Source: CAVTND01 sp963735955 (GTDB lineage Bacteria; Pseudomonadota; Gammaproteobacteria; Burkholderiales; Burkholderiaceae_F). From it: a stretch of DNA of 64,000 nucleotides. The notes beneath the pieces are model-generated. The model saw only the letters and a list, made by a program, of their open reading frames with translations. It did not search any database and was not told the origin of the DNA. Where the stretch lies: positions 310,001-374,000 of the forward strand of contig CAVTND010000012.1 in the NCBI GenBank assembly GCA_963735955.1. Reading direction: 5' to 3'. The translations under genes were made by a program, and so were the position numbers. Every line of letters begins with the position of its first letter. Positions within the stretch are counted from its first letter, which is position 1. Shown here one piece after another: positions 50,664-60,447 of the stretch.

Positions 50664-51200
50664 ATGGAACTCTTTCACGGCACCACGATCGTCTCGGCCC
50701 GGCGCGGCACGCGCGTCGCCATGGGCGGCGACGGCCAGGTCACACTCGGCAACATCGTCGTCAAGCAGACCGCGCGCAAGGTGCGTCGGCTGTATCACGA
50801 TCGCATTCTGGCCGGCTTTGCCGGTGCGACCGCCGATGCCTTCACGCTGTTCGAGCGCTTCGAGGCCAAGCTCGAAAAGCACCAGGGCAATCTCGTGCGC
50901 TCGGCCGTCGAACTCGCCAAGGACTGGCGCACTGACCGCATCCTGCGCCGACTCGAAGCGATGCTCGCCGTTGCCGACCGCGAAGCCTCGCTGATCATCA
51001 CCGGCAACGGCGACGTGCTCGAGCCCGAGCTGGGCCTGATCGCGATCGGCTCCGGCGGCCCCTACGCCCACGCCGCCGCGCGCGCGCTGCTCGACCATAC
51101 GGAGCTCGCGCCGGCCGACATCGTGAAGAAAGCCCTGACGATCGCCGGCGACCTGTGCATCTATACCAATCAGAGCCACACGATCGAGTCGCTGGACTGA
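50664..51200 (+). CDS. hslV: ATP-dependent protease subunit HslV
   Basis: 178 residues. Proteasome-like peptidase, threonine nucleophile. MELFHG precedes TTIVSARRGTRVAMGGDGQV; the mature enzyme should start at the first Thr, so this one has a longer-than-usual propeptide (E. coli has only Met). Other conserved parts: RKVRRLYHDRILAGFAGATA DAFTLFERFEAKLE and LITGNGDVLEPE (in LIITGNGDVLEP). Forms a double hexamer capped by HslU. Intact. Confidence 0.95.
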   Translation: MELFHGTTIVSARRGTRVAMGGDGQVTLGNIVVKQTARKVRRLYHDRILAGFAGATADAFTLFERFEAKLEKHQGNLVRSAVELAKDWRTDRILRRLEAMLAVADREASLIITGNGDVLEPELGLIAIGSGGPYAHAAARALLDHTELAPADIVKKALTIAGDLCIYTNQSHTIESLD

Positions 51201-51334
51201 GATATCCCGTGCGACGTCCTTTCGTGACCTTGTAATGCGCGCCACCGCCGAGCCGCTCAAGGGAGCGCGCCTAACTGAATCGGCGAGGTGCACGTGCGAC
51301 CGCACAGCGGTCGCGTACACGAGCCGCCTACTCC

Positions 51335-52666
51335 ATGATGACCCCCAGAGAAATCGTTCACGAACTCAACAAGCACATCGTCGGCCAGGATCGCGCCAAG
51401 CGTGCGGTCGCGGTGGCACTGCGCAATCGCTGGCGCCGTCAGCAGGTGGACGAGCCGCTGCGCACCGAGATCACGCCGAAGAACATTCTGATGATCGGGC
51501 CGACCGGTGTCGGCAAGACCGAGATCGCGCGCCGGCTCGCTCGCCTGGCCGATGCGCCGTTCATCAAGGTCGAGGCGACCAAGTTCACCGAGGTCGGCTA
51601 CGTCGGTCGCGACGTCGACACGATCGTGCGCGATCTCGTCGACATCTCGATCAAGCAGACGCGCGAGATCGAGATGAAGAAAGTGCGCACGCGCGCACTC
51701 GACGCCGCCGAGGATCGCATCCTCGACGTGCTGGTGCCGCCGGCGCGCGACGTCGGTTTCACCTCCGGCAGTCGCGACGACGAGAACACGACGCGCCAGA
51801 AGTTTCGCAAGAAGCTGCGCGAAGGCGAGCTCGACGATAGCGAGATCGAGGTCGAGATTGCCACGATGCCGACTGCCGAAGTGATGGCGCCGCCGGGCAT
51901 GGAAGAGCTGACGCAGCAGATTCAGGCCATGTTCAACAACCTCGGGCGCGAACGCCGCAAGCCGCGCAAGATGCGCGTCGCCGATGCCTTGCGCACGCTG
52001 ACCGACGAGGAGGCCGCGCGCCTGGTCAACGATGACGAACTGAAGACCCGCGCGGTTGCCAACGCCGAAACCAACGGCATCGTCTTCATCGACGAGATCG
52101 ACAAGATCACTTCGCGCGCCGAGCTGCAGGGCGCCGACGTGTCGCGCCAGGGCGTGCAGCGCGACCTGCTGCCGCTGGTCGAAGGCACGACCGTCAACAC
52201 CAAGTACGGCATGGTCAAGACCGACCACATTCTGTTCATCGCCTCCGGCGCATTCCATCTCGCCAAGCCGTCGGACCTGATTCCCGAACTGCAGGGGCGC
52301 TTTCCGATCCGCGTCGAGCTCGATTCGCTGACCGTCGACGATTTCGAACGGATACTCAAGACCACCGATGCCAGCCTGACCCAGCAATACCAGGCGCTGA
52401 TGGCCACTGACGGCTGCGCGATCGACTTCACCGACGAGGGCATTCACCGGCTCGCCGAGATCGCCTACGCCGTCAACGAGAAGACCGAGAACATCGGCGC
52501 GCGGCGGCTGTACACGGTGCTCGAAAAGCTGCTCGAGGAAGTGTCGTTCGACGCCGGCAGCGCCGTGTCCGGCCCGCCGCGGACCGTGCGCATCGATGCG
52601 GCCTACGTCGATGAACGCCTCGCCGATCTGGCCGCCAACGAGGATCTCGCGCGCTACGTGCTCTGA
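51335..52666 (+). CDS. hslU: ATP-dependent protease ATPase subunit HslU
   Basis: 443 residues. AAA+ unfoldase partner of HslV. Start MMTPREIVHELNKHIVGQDR AKRAVAVALRNRWRR; Walker A GPTGVGKTEIARRLA; pore loop GYVGRDVD; Walker B IVFIDEIDKI; sensor 2 region ENIGARRLYTVLEKLLEEVS F; C-terminal EDLARYVL, which inserts into HslV. Intact. The double ATG at 51335/51338 leaves the start ambiguous by one codon. Confidence 0.96.
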   Translation: MMTPREIVHELNKHIVGQDRAKRAVAVALRNRWRRQQVDEPLRTEITPKNILMIGPTGVGKTEIARRLARLADAPFIKVEATKFTEVGYVGRDVDTIVRDLVDISIKQTREIEMKKVRTRALDAAEDRILDVLVPPARDVGFTSGSRDDENTTRQKFRKKLREGELDDSEIEVEIATMPTAEVMAPPGMEELTQQIQAMFNNLGRERRKPRKMRVADALRTLTDEEAARLVNDDELKTRAVANAETNGIVFIDEIDKITSRAELQGADVSRQGVQRDLLPLVEGTTVNTKYGMVKTDHILFIASGAFHLAKPSDLIPELQGRFPIRVELDSLTVDDFERILKTTDASLTQQYQALMATDGCAIDFTDEGIHRLAEIAYAVNEKTENIGARRLYTVLEKLLEEVSFDAGSAVSGPPRTVRIDAAYVDERLADLAANEDLARYVL

Positions 52667-52730
52667 GGCCTTATGCTCTCCGAGTCGGGTGCTCCGGGTC
52701 GGTGCTCTGAGCCAGGGCTCGCCACGCTGC

Positions 52731-53481
52731 TCAGGTGGCGAGCATCCCCTTGCGAGGAGTCGATGAGCCCAGGGTCTCCGCCGTCAGCGGAGCGCCGGCT
52801 TCGAGCAAGGCCGCGCGGTGATTCGCAATCGGCGTCTTGCAGCAGCAGCGCTTCGAACGGCCGCAGCCTGGTGAAGCTGGGCAGATCCAGTAGCTGAGCA
52901 ATGTAGGCGGCCGTGACCGGCCAGCGCTGCGCGTCGACTCGAGAAGCGTGCGAAGGCCGCGTTGCGGAAGAAGGTGGCCAGCGCAATGTCCGCCACCGTG
53001 ATCGCGCCGAACAGGAATCCGGCCGGCGGCAGTTCGCGTTCGAGATAGTCGAGCACCTGCGGAATCTCTTCCTCGCGCGCCTTGCGCAGCACCTCCTCGT
53101 CCGGCGCTTCGCCCCAGACATACTTCTTGATCACGAGCTGGTTGTAGAAGTGCCAGATGAACACCTCGCCCATGCGCGAGTCGGCGAACTCCTCGAGCCA
53201 GCGCGCGCGGGCGCGCTGGCCGGGCCTTGCGGAAAAAGCGACGGCTCCGGATAGCGCTCTTCGAGGTACTCGCAGATCACCGTCGAGTCCGACAGTGTCA
53301 CGGCATCGTCAATCAGCACCGGGATGCGCCGCACCGGACTCAGCCGCGCGAATTCGTCGTTGCCGTAGAACGGCACGATCGGATCGATCTCGTACGAAAC
53401 GCCCTTTAGATCGAGGCAGACCAGGACCTTGCGAACGTACGGCGAGAGGTACGAGCCGATGATCCTGGTCTGAATTGGCAC
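52731..53481 (-). CDS. Glutathione S-transferase family protein (about three frame changes)
   Basis: About 250 residues. GTG start at 53481: PIQTRIIGSYLSPYVRKVLV CLDLKG, then PVLIDDAVTLSDSTVICEYL EERYP (glutathione site). After a break near 53215: ARWLEEFADSRMGEVFIWHF YNQL, LDYLERELPPAGFLFGAITV ADIALATFFRNAAF; after further breaks near 53000 and 52830: WPVTAAYIAQLLDLPSFTRL RPFEALL and a C-terminus ending LGSSTPRKGMLAT with a TGA at 52731. Substrate unknown. Convergent with hslU. Confidence 0.78.
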
Positions 53482-53578
53482 TGGGACTCTCTGATTCAAT
53501 CTGCTCGACGTTTCGGCTACGGGAGGCCGCGCCGATGCGCGTGTCCGCATCAACTGTAGGTCAGATGTCAACGCGCTG

Positions 53579-53821
53579 TTAGCTCGAAAGGTAGAGCGCA
53601 ATGAAAGGGACCAGGTTCAGCAGGATGACCCCAATCTTGTAGATAGACATTCCCACGTAGTGCAGGGCATCAAAGGTTTCAACCGAGAGCTTGAACCAGC
53701 GCGCATGCAGCTGATACATCCAGTCGTGCGCATAGACGAAAACTCCGAACCACACGAGCAGCACCGCATAGTTAATGCCGATACACCAGAGCAGAACTTC
53801 CCTGATCTCACTCGCAGTCAT
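53579..53821 (-). CDS. DUF6868-like small membrane protein
   Basis: 80 residues with two membrane spans: LLWCIGINYAVLLVWFGVFV YAHDWMYQLHARWFKLSVET FDALHYVGMSIYKIGVILLN LVPFIALYL. The YaHdWmy-lH-rWFklsvE-fda--Y-gM-iyKigi pattern is characteristic of this small family. Function unknown. Intact. Confidence 0.75.
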   Translation of the reverse strand: MTASEIREVLLWCIGINYAVLLVWFGVFVYAHDWMYQLHARWFKLSVETFDALHYVGMSIYKIGVILLNLVPFIALYLSS

Positions 53822-53909
53822 GGCATGGCTACCTTGGCGCCCGACGTTCGAGCTGAGACTGGGCCGTTGAGCCTCGGCTCGAGCGAGGGGTCAGCCGTCA
53901 CTGCGGCGC

Positions 53910-54338
53910 TCATTCGCGCGGAGCCTGTATCGCCATTGTCAGGCGCGAGACACAAGTCACCTGCCCCTCGTCGTTGACGAGTTCGATCTGCCAGACATGC
54001 GTTGTTCGGCCGATGTGGATGGGCCGCGCCGTTCCAGTTACCCAGCCGCTGCTGACGCTGCGGAGATGGTTGGCGTTGATGTCCAAACCTACAGCGCGGT
54101 GGCCCGGAGGACACGCGTAAACCGCGCCGCACGAACCCAGGGTTTCCGCCAGTACGACCGATACGCCACCATGAAGGATTCCGTAGGGCTGGCGAGTGCG
54201 CGAGTCGACTGGAACTCTGGCGCGGATGAAGTCCTCACCGACTTCCAGGAACTCGATGCCGAGGTGGGCGGTCGCCGTCTCATGATTAATCTTGGTAAGC
54301 GTTTCGATCGAGACAGGTTGCTTCCAAATGCTTGCCAT
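53910..54338 (-). CDS. Hotdog-fold thioesterase (PaaI/MenI-like)
   Basis: 142 residues. Start MASIWKQPVSIETLTKINHE TATAHLGIEFLEVGEDFIRA RVPVDSRTRQPYGILHGGVS VVLAETLGS: the HGG followed by the catalytic Glu/Asp helix is typical of 4HBT thioesterases of the ComA2/MenI/EntH type. GLDINANHLRSVSSGWVTG gives the CoA-binding part. Hydrolyses an acyl- or aroyl-CoA; substrate unknown. Start at 54338 preferred; the frame is open further upstream to 54377. Divergent from the Mrp operon. Confidence 0.85.
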   Translation of the reverse strand: MASIWKQPVSIETLTKINHETATAHLGIEFLEVGEDFIRARVPVDSRTRQPYGILHGGVSVVLAETLGSCGAVYACPPGHRAVGLDINANHLRSVSSGWVTGTARPIHIGRTTHVWQIELVNDEGQVTCVSRLTMAIQAPRE

Positions 54339-54494
54339 GACAGTCTTTGATAAGGAGGCGAGCCTCAAGTGTGACACCGACGGCCGACCTGTCGCGGTGT
54401 GGACGGGGCTCGCGCTGCGGGCAGCCTAAGGTCCGCTCCTATACTCCCGCGCGGGGCACAGGACCGCTTCCGGTTCTCAAGACAACCACGCCGC

Positions 54495-56910
54495 ATGAAT
54501 CTCCCCCTGTTGGCACTGCTGCCGTCATTGCCATTGCTCGGCGCATTGCTGCTCGCTTCCTGCCGAACCAACACCGCGCGTTCGCCGCGTGGAGCGCAGG
54601 GCTCTTCACTCTGGCCGCGCTCACGCTGGTGCTGGCGGCGGCGCCGGCGGTGTTCGCAGGCGAAGTGCTGCGCTGGTCGGTGGAATGGGTGCCGGCGCTT
54701 GGCTTGAGCTTCGGCTTTCGCATGGACGGCCTCGCCTGGATGTTTGCGCTGCTGATCTGCGGTATCGGCGCGCTGGTCGTGCTCTATGCGGCCTATTACC
54801 TGGATCGCGCAGATCCGGCGGCGCGCTTTTTCCAGTTCCTGCTCGCCTTCATGGGCGCGATGCTCGGCGTGGTCCTTGCCGACAACCTGCTTGCTGCTGG
54901 TGGTGTTCTGGGAGGCGACGAGCCTCGCCTCGTTCCTGCTGATCGGCTACTGGAGCGATCGTCAGGATGCGCGCGAGGGTGCCCGCATGGCGCTGACTGT
55001 CACGGGCGGCGGCGGACTTGCGCTGCTCGGCGGCGTGCTGATCATCGGCCACATCGTCGGCAGCTTCCAGCTCGATGCGGTGCTCGCGGCCGGAGATGTG
55101 ATTCGTGCGCATCCGCTCTACGTGCCGGCGCTGGTGCTGGTGCTGCTCGGCGCATTCACCAAGAGCGCGCAGTTCCCGTTCCACTTCTGGCTGCCGCATG
55201 CGATGGCGGCGCCGACTCCCGTGTCGGCCTATCTGCACTCGGCCACGATGGTGAAGCTCGGCGTGTTCCTGCTCGCGCGTCTGTATCCAGCGCTCGGTCA
55301 TTCAGATGCATGGTTCTGGCTGGTCTCGCTGACCGGACTCGCGACCCTGCTGATTGGCGCGACCCTGGCGATCTTCCGGCATGACCTGAAGAGCCTGCTG
55401 GCGTATTCGACGATCAGCCAGCTCGGCCTGATCACCCTGTTGTTTGGCCTGGACGAACCGCTTGCGGTCGTGGCTGCTGTGTTTCACATCCTCAATCACG
55501 CCACATTCAAGGCCTCGCTCTTCATGGCGGCCGGGATCATCGACCACGAGACCGGCACGCGCGACATGCGCAAGCTGAACGGCCTCTGGAAATACATGCC
55601 GTGGACCGGCGCTCTGGCGATGGTGGCGAGTGCGGCCATGGCCGGAGTGCCGCTGGTCAATGGCTTTCTGTCCAAGGAAATGTTTTTCGGCGCAGCGGTA
55701 GCCACGCAGTCGCACGTGGCCATGAAGTGGCTACTGCCTTTAGCGGCCACGATCGCCGGCGTGCTCGGTGTCGCGTACAGCACGCGTTTCATCCACGACG
55801 TTTTCTTCAATGGCGAACCGGTCGGGCTGACGAAGACGCCGCACGAGCCGCCGCGTTTCATGCGCATCCCGGTCGAGATCCTGGTCGTTATCTGCGTGGC
55901 CGTCGGCGTGGTGCCGGCGCTGACCATCGGACCGCTGCTCGCAGTCGGTGCGCAGGCCACCCTCGGCGCGCGATTGCCCGACTACAGCCTCGCGCTCTGG
56001 CACGGCTTCAACGCGCCACTCGTGATGTCGATGATTGCGCTTGCCGGCGGAGCACTGCTCTATTTCGGCCTGCAACGCTTCATCAACCTGCATCGCATCG
56101 TGCACGTGCCGCGCGGCGGTCGCGAAGCTTTTGCGTGGATGCTCGAGCGGGTTCTGCACGGGGCGCGTGACCTGACGCTGGCTCTGCAAAACGGCAGCCT
56201 TCAGTCGTATCTCTTTTACCTGATCGTCCTGGCCCTGCTGGCGGGCTCGACTCTGCTGGGTGGAAGCAGGGTGATCACAGGACTCAGCTTCGGGCACCGA
56301 GCTGGCCGGGGACGGTTTCCGGCGCGATCGCACTTGCCGTTGTCCTCGCCGTCGTCATCACGATCGTCATCGCGGTCGTCATCGCGGTCGTCGTCGCGCA
56401 TCGGAATCGCGTGCTAGCGCTGGTGCTGGTCGGTGCGGTTGGCCTCGTTGTTTCGCTGACATTCGTGGCGTTGTCGGCACCGGATCTCGCACTCACGCAG
56501 TTGCTGGTCGAACTGGCGGCCGTGATCCTGATGTTGCTCGCGCTGAAGTGGTTGCCGGCATCGAGTCCGTCCGAGCGTTCGAAGCCACGACGCCTCGTGC
56601 ATGCGCGGTCGCCGCAGTTGCGGGGCTGGGCGTTGCGGTCCTGGTCCTGGCAGTGCTGGGACGGCCCCTGAATTCGATCACGACCTATCCGATCTCGGCG
56701 TATTACCTCGAGACGGCCGTGTCCCTGGGTGGCGGTGCGAATGCGGTCAATGTGATCCTGGTCGACTTCCGGGGCTTCGACACTCTTGGCGAGATCACGG
56801 TGCTCGCCATGGCGGCCCTGATCGTTGCGACAGTGACGGGGCAGGTGCGCGTTAGCACCGCCTGCAAGCGTGACTATGGCAGCGATCACAATTCCGGGCC
56901 GAATCCTTGA
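54495..56910 (+). CDS. mnhA: Mrp-type Na+/H+ antiporter subunit A (about five frame changes)
   Basis: About 805 residues. Large membrane subunit, NuoL-like. Segments: LPLLALLPSLPLLGALLLA, FGFRMDGLAWMFALLICGIG ALVVLYA, SLASFLLIGYWSDRQDAREG A, AFTKSAQFPFHFWLPHAMAA PTPVSAYLHSATMVKLGVFL L (the conserved Lys/His proton path), AIFRHDLKSLLAYSTISQLG, HILNHATFKASLFMAAGIID HETGTRD. C-terminus carries MbhD-like (LALVLVGAVGLVVSLTFVAL SAPDLALTQLLVELA) and MbhE-like (ISAYYLETAVSLGGGANAVN VILVDFRGFDTLGE) domains. Frame changes near 54560, 54890, 56298, 56317 and 56600. First gene of the operon. Confidence 0.85.
56353..56400 (+). repeat. Four tandem 12-bp units inside mnhA
   Basis: CGTCATCACGAT, CGTCATCGCGGT twice, and CGTCGTCGCGCA follow each other without gaps. 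In the mnhA frame they encode a Val/Ile/Ala helix (VITIVIAVVIAVVVA). The reverse strand gives an Asp/Arg-rich frame that is not a gene. Confidence 0.7.
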
Positions 56911-57332
56911 TGCTCGAGGTGATGTCGCGCCTGCTGCTGCCGTTCGCCGTGATCGTTGCGATCTACATGTTCCTGCGCGGGCACAACGCACCGGGTGGCG
57001 GTTTTATCGCCGGCCTGGTGCTCGCGATTGCGCTCGCCCTGCAATTCATCGGCAATGGAATGGCGTGGACCCTGCAGCGCATGCCGATCGATTTCCGGAC
57101 CTGGATCGGTGCCGGTCTGCTGATTGCGGCAACGACCGGCATCGGCAGTGGCCTGCTTTCGCATCCCTTCCTGACGAGCACCTATGACTATCCTGTCCTG
57201 CCGTTGATCGGCGCGGTACCGCTTGCCTCGGCGGCAGCGTTTGACCTCGGCGTGTTCCTGGCGGTCGTCGGCGCGACGATGCTGATGTTGATTTCGCTCG
57301 GCCGCGTCGGCGAACGGGAACTGGGCCGCTGA
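56910..57332 (+). CDS. mnhB: Mrp-type antiporter subunit B
   Basis: 140 residues. MLEVMSRLLLPFAVIVAIYM FLRGHNAPGGGFIAGLVLAI ALALQFI is the MnhB/MrpB signature (RGHN-PGGGF). Four membrane helices. The ATG overlaps the mnhA stop as TGATG. Because subunit A ends near its frame breaks, an A-B fusion as in some Mrp group 2 systems cannot be fully excluded, but the overlap suits separate genes. Stop overlaps the mnhC start. Confidence 0.9.
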   Translation: MLEVMSRLLLPFAVIVAIYMFLRGHNAPGGGFIAGLVLAIALALQFIGNGMAWTLQRMPIDFRTWIGAGLLIAATTGIGSGLLSHPFLTSTYDYPVLPLIGAVPLASAAAFDLGVFLAVVGATMLMLISLGRVGERELGR

Positions 57333-57679
57333 TGCATCTGGCGCTCGCCCTGTTTGTTGGAACCCTGACCGCCGCCGGCGTTTACCTGCTGCTGCGCGCG
57401 CGCACTTTCGATGTCGTGCTAGGGCTGACCCTGCTGTCCTATGCGGTGAACCTCTTCATCTTCCTGATGGGCCGGGTCGCGATCGGCAAGCCGCCGATCA
57501 TCGATGGCCGGCTCGCGCCAACGCTGGCCAACTATGCCGATCCGCTGCCGCAGGCACTGGTGCTGACGGCGATCGTGATCAGCTTCGCGACGACGGCGGT
57601 GCTGCTGGCAATCGCGCTCGCCACGCGCAATGCCACCGGCAGCGATCACGTCGATGGCGAGGAACCGGAGCAACGATGA
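57332..57679 (+). CDS. mnhC: Mrp-type antiporter subunit C
   Basis: 115 residues, NuoK-like. Three helices: ALALFVGTLTAAGVYLLLRA, VVLGLTLLSYAVNLFIFLMG and PLPQALVLTAIVISFATTAV LLAIAL, with the conserved DPLPQALVLTAIVI. Overlaps mnhB and mnhD by 1 and 4 bp, as expected for a tightly coupled operon. Intact. Confidence 0.93.
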   Translation: MHLALALFVGTLTAAGVYLLLRARTFDVVLGLTLLSYAVNLFIFLMGRVAIGKPPIIDGRLAPTLANYADPLPQALVLTAIVISFATTAVLLAIALATRNATGSDHVDGEEPEQR

Positions 57680-59259
57680 GCGTTGAGCATGTGCTCGTCG
57701 CACCGATCGTGCTGCCGCTCGTGGCCGGGTCGCTCGCGCTGCTAACCGATCGCCGCGCGCCGCGAGTTGCAGCGCTGATATCGGTCACATCGGTGCTGGT
57801 CCAGCTCGCCCTGGCAATCTATCTCGTGGCACTTGCCTCTGACGGCGCGGTGCGGCCGTATCTGCTCGGCAATTGGCAGGCCCCCTACGGCATCGCACTC
57901 GCTCTCGATCGCCTCAGCGCCCTGATGCTGCTCCTGACCGCATTGATTGGTGTGTTCAGCGTGATTTACGCGCGCGGCGATGATGGCAAGGGGCCGCACG
58001 ATGCACGCGCGCTTCACTTTCATGCGCTGCTGCAGTTCCAGTTAATGGGGCTGGCCGGCGCCTTCCTGACTGCCGACCTGTTCAATCTCTTCGTGTTCTT
58101 CGAGGTGCTGCTGGTCGCCTCCTATGGTCTGCTGCTGTACGGCGGCGGCGCGCAGCGCCTCAAGGCCTCGATTCATTACGTGGTGTTCAATCTGGCCGGC
58201 TCGACCCTGTTCCTGTTCGCGATCGCGCTGCTGTACGGCGTCACCGGCACGCTGAACATGGCCGACCTCGCGCAGCGGGTCTCGGCCCTTGGACCGGACG
58301 GTGCGACTCTGGTGCGGGCGGGTGCGCTGATGCTGCTCGTGGTGTTCGGGGTCAAGGCGGCGCTATTGCCGCTGTACTTCTGGTTGCCGGACACCTATCG
58401 CGCCGCCAGCGCACCGGTGGCCGCACTGTTCGCGATCATGACCAAGGTCGGCATCTACTGCATCGCGCGGGTGACGACACTGATCTTCGGCGCCGACGCC
58501 GGTCCGGTTGCAAACCTCGCCTCGCCCTGGCTGCCGTGGCTTGCGATGGGCACGCTGACACTCGGAGCATTCGGCACCCTGGCAGCAACGCGCTTGCGCA
58601 CGCTCGCCGCATACCTGGTGGTGACCTCGGCCGGCACACTGCTGCTCGCAATCGGCCTAGGACAGGAAGGCACGATCGGCGCGGCACTGTTCTACCTCGT
58701 GCACAGCACCCTGATCGGGGCAGCGCTGTTCCTGCTGGTCGATACGATCGCCAGCGCGCGCGGCGAGGCCGATGACGAGATGCGCCCGGCGCCGCTTGCC
58801 TCGCGCGCCGGGCTCGGCGCATTGTTCTTCGTATTCGCAATTGCGGCGGCCGGCATGCCGCCGTTCGGCGGCTTCCTTGGCAAGGCCTTGCTGCTCACGG
58901 CAATTCTGGGAACGAACCCGGGCGCGGACTGGACGGTCGCGACCTGGGCGGTCGTGCTGCTGTCGAGCCTGGGCATGATGGTCGCGCTCGCCCGTGCAGG
59001 CTCGACCGTGTTCTGGAAAGCCACTGAAGCCAATCGCATGCTGGCCGCCGCCGCGCGCGCTTCGGCGCCTGAACGCGGCGCATTGGCCTTGCTGCTGGTG
59101 GGCGTGCTGGCGGTGAGCGCATTTGCGGCGCCGCTGTCTCGCTACACACAGGCCGCTGCCGCGCAATTGCTTGAGCCACGCGCCTATGTCAGTGCGGTGC
59201 TCGGCGCGCGGCCGATCGCTCCGCTGTGGAATCCGCGCGAAGGCTTGATCAAGCCATGA
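57676..59259 (+). CDS. mnhD: Mrp-type antiporter subunit D
   Basis: 527 residues, NuoN/NuoM-like. Conserved parts: GNWQAPYGIALALDRLSALM, DLFNLFVFFEVLLVASYGLL LYGGG with the essential Glu, VKAALLPLYFWLPDTYRAAS APVAALFAIMTKVGIYCIAR with conserved Lys residues, and AAGMPPFGGFLGKALLL. About 14 membrane helices. Intact. Its stop overlaps the mnhE start. Confidence 0.94.
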   Translation: MSVEHVLVAPIVLPLVAGSLALLTDRRAPRVAALISVTSVLVQLALAIYLVALASDGAVRPYLLGNWQAPYGIALALDRLSALMLLLTALIGVFSVIYARGDDGKGPHDARALHFHALLQFQLMGLAGAFLTADLFNLFVFFEVLLVASYGLLLYGGGAQRLKASIHYVVFNLAGSTLFLFAIALLYGVTGTLNMADLAQRVSALGPDGATLVRAGALMLLVVFGVKAALLPLYFWLPDTYRAASAPVAALFAIMTKVGIYCIARVTTLIFGADAGPVANLASPWLPWLAMGTLTLGAFGTLAATRLRTLAAYLVVTSAGTLLLAIGLGQEGTIGAALFYLVHSTLIGAALFLLVDTIASARGEADDEMRPAPLASRAGLGALFFVFAIAAAGMPPFGGFLGKALLLTAILGTNPGADWTVATWAVVLLSSLGMMVALARAGSTVFWKATEANRMLAAAARASAPERGALALLLVGVLAVSAFAAPLSRYTQAAAAQLLEPRAYVSAVLGARPIAPLWNPREGLIKP

Positions 59260-59780
59260 TGCAGGTCATCGTTCCCGCGCCGCTGCTGTCGCTTGCACTG
59301 TTCGCAACCTGGCTGCTGCTCAATGGCAGCCTCTCGATCGCTCATATTGTCCTGGCTGCTGCGCTGGCGATCGCCGTGCCCTGGCGGACCGAGCGACTGA
59401 ATCTTGATCGCTCAAAGCCGGCTGTCCCGCGACTCGCGGCTCCCGCAGTCACGATCCGACTGGCGGCTGTGGTGCTGCTCGACATCGTGGTGTCGGCGGT
59501 TCAGGTCGCCCGGCGGATTCTCGGTCCGGAAGATCGAATCCTGCCGGGCTTCGTCTGGGTGCCTCTGGACCTCGTCGATCCCCATGCGATCGTCGCACTT
59601 GCCGGAATCGTCACGATGACGCCGGGCACGCTGTCAGCCGATCTGTCCGACGACCGTCGCTATCTACTGGTGCATGCCTTCCATGTCGGTGACGAGGCCG
59701 CGCTGATCGCCTCGATCAAGCGGCGCTACGAGGCGCCTCTGGCACGGATCTTCGAGCAGCGCGAGGGAGCAAGCCTGTGA
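59256..59780 (+). CDS. mnhE: Mrp-type antiporter subunit E
   Basis: 174 residues. ALFATWLLLNGSLSIAHIVL AAALAIAVPW at the N-terminus, then VSAVQVARRILGPEDRILPG FVWVPLDL and ALAGIVTMTPGTLSADLSDD RRYLLVHAFHVGDEAALIAS IKRRYE, the MnhE pattern (T--PGT---d-------vH-l). Two membrane helices plus a cytoplasmic part. ATG at 59256 lies within ATGATG overlapping the mnhD stop. Intact. Confidence 0.92.
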   Translation: MMQVIVPAPLLSLALFATWLLLNGSLSIAHIVLAAALAIAVPWRTERLNLDRSKPAVPRLAAPAVTIRLAAVVLLDIVVSAVQVARRILGPEDRILPGFVWVPLDLVDPHAIVALAGIVTMTPGTLSADLSDDRRYLLVHAFHVGDEAALIASIKRRYEAPLARIFEQREGASL

Positions 59781-60052
59781 ACCTGTTCGCGATCGTGCTG
59801 CCCTGGGCCTTCGGTGCATTCGCGATCGCGATGCTGCTCGCTGCCTGGCGCCTTCTTGTCGGCCCGACTCTTCCGGATCGGATCCTCGCACTCGATGCGC
59901 TCTACGTGAACGCGCTCGCGGCCCTGATCCTGTTCGGCATACAGCAAGGCAGCGCGGTGTACTTCGAAGCGGCGCTGATCATTGCCATGCTCGGCTTTAT
60001 CAGCACGGTGGCGTTGTCCAAGTATCTGCTGCGCGGAGATATCGCGGAATGA
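59777..60052 (+). CDS. mnhF: Mrp-type antiporter subunit F
   Basis: 91 residues with three helices. LAAWRLLVGPTLPDRILALD ALYVNALAALILFGI is the MnhF signature (RLL-GPT-pDRilAlD), then YFEAALIIAMLGFISTVALS KYLLRGDI. GTG start overlaps mnhE, stop overlaps mnhG. Intact. Confidence 0.93.
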   Translation: MNLFAIVLPWAFGAFAIAMLLAAWRLLVGPTLPDRILALDALYVNALAALILFGIQQGSAVYFEAALIIAMLGFISTVALSKYLLRGDIAE

Positions 60053-60408
60053 ACGGGTTGCCGCTCTGGCTGGATGTCGCGCTCAGCGTGCTGGTGATGA
60101 TTGGCGCGGCCTTCGCCTTGATCGGTGCTTGGGGACTGGCGCATTTGTCCGGTTTCCTCAAACGCCTGCATGGGCCAACCAAGGCCAGCACGCTCGGTGT
60201 CGGCAGCGTATTGCTGGCGTCGATGGCCTACTTTGCCTGGGCCGGAGCGCCGCAGTGGCACGAACTGTTGATCACGGTCTTCGTGTTCATGACAGCGCCG
60301 GTGTCGGCACAACTGCTGGTAAAGGCGGCTCTGCATCTGAGTCCTGGTGCGGCACCGCCGCCACCGTCCGCGTTGTCGCCTGGGTCGTCTTCTGAGTCAG
60401 GCAACTAG
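60049..60408 (+). CDS. mnhG: Mrp-type antiporter subunit G
   Basis: 119 residues. LDVALSVLVMIGAAFALIGA WGLAHLSGFLKRLHGPTKAS TLGVGSVLLASMAYFAWAGA: MnhG signature with RLHGPTKA-TLG. Three helices; C-terminal Pro/Ser-rich tail. Closes the seven-gene antiporter operon A-G, which exchanges Na+ or K+ for H+ and supports pH and salt tolerance. Intact. Confidence 0.92.
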   Translation: MNGLPLWLDVALSVLVMIGAAFALIGAWGLAHLSGFLKRLHGPTKASTLGVGSVLLASMAYFAWAGAPQWHELLITVFVFMTAPVSAQLLVKAALHLSPGAAPPPPSALSPGSSSESGN

Positions 60409-60447
60409 AATCGCCCCCGGACACGATTCATGGAGCGGAAAGCAGAG

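Noticed and set aside
56216..56401. Asp/Arg repeat ORF on the minus strand
   Set aside because: Arises from the 12-bp tandem repeats in mnhA read backwards.
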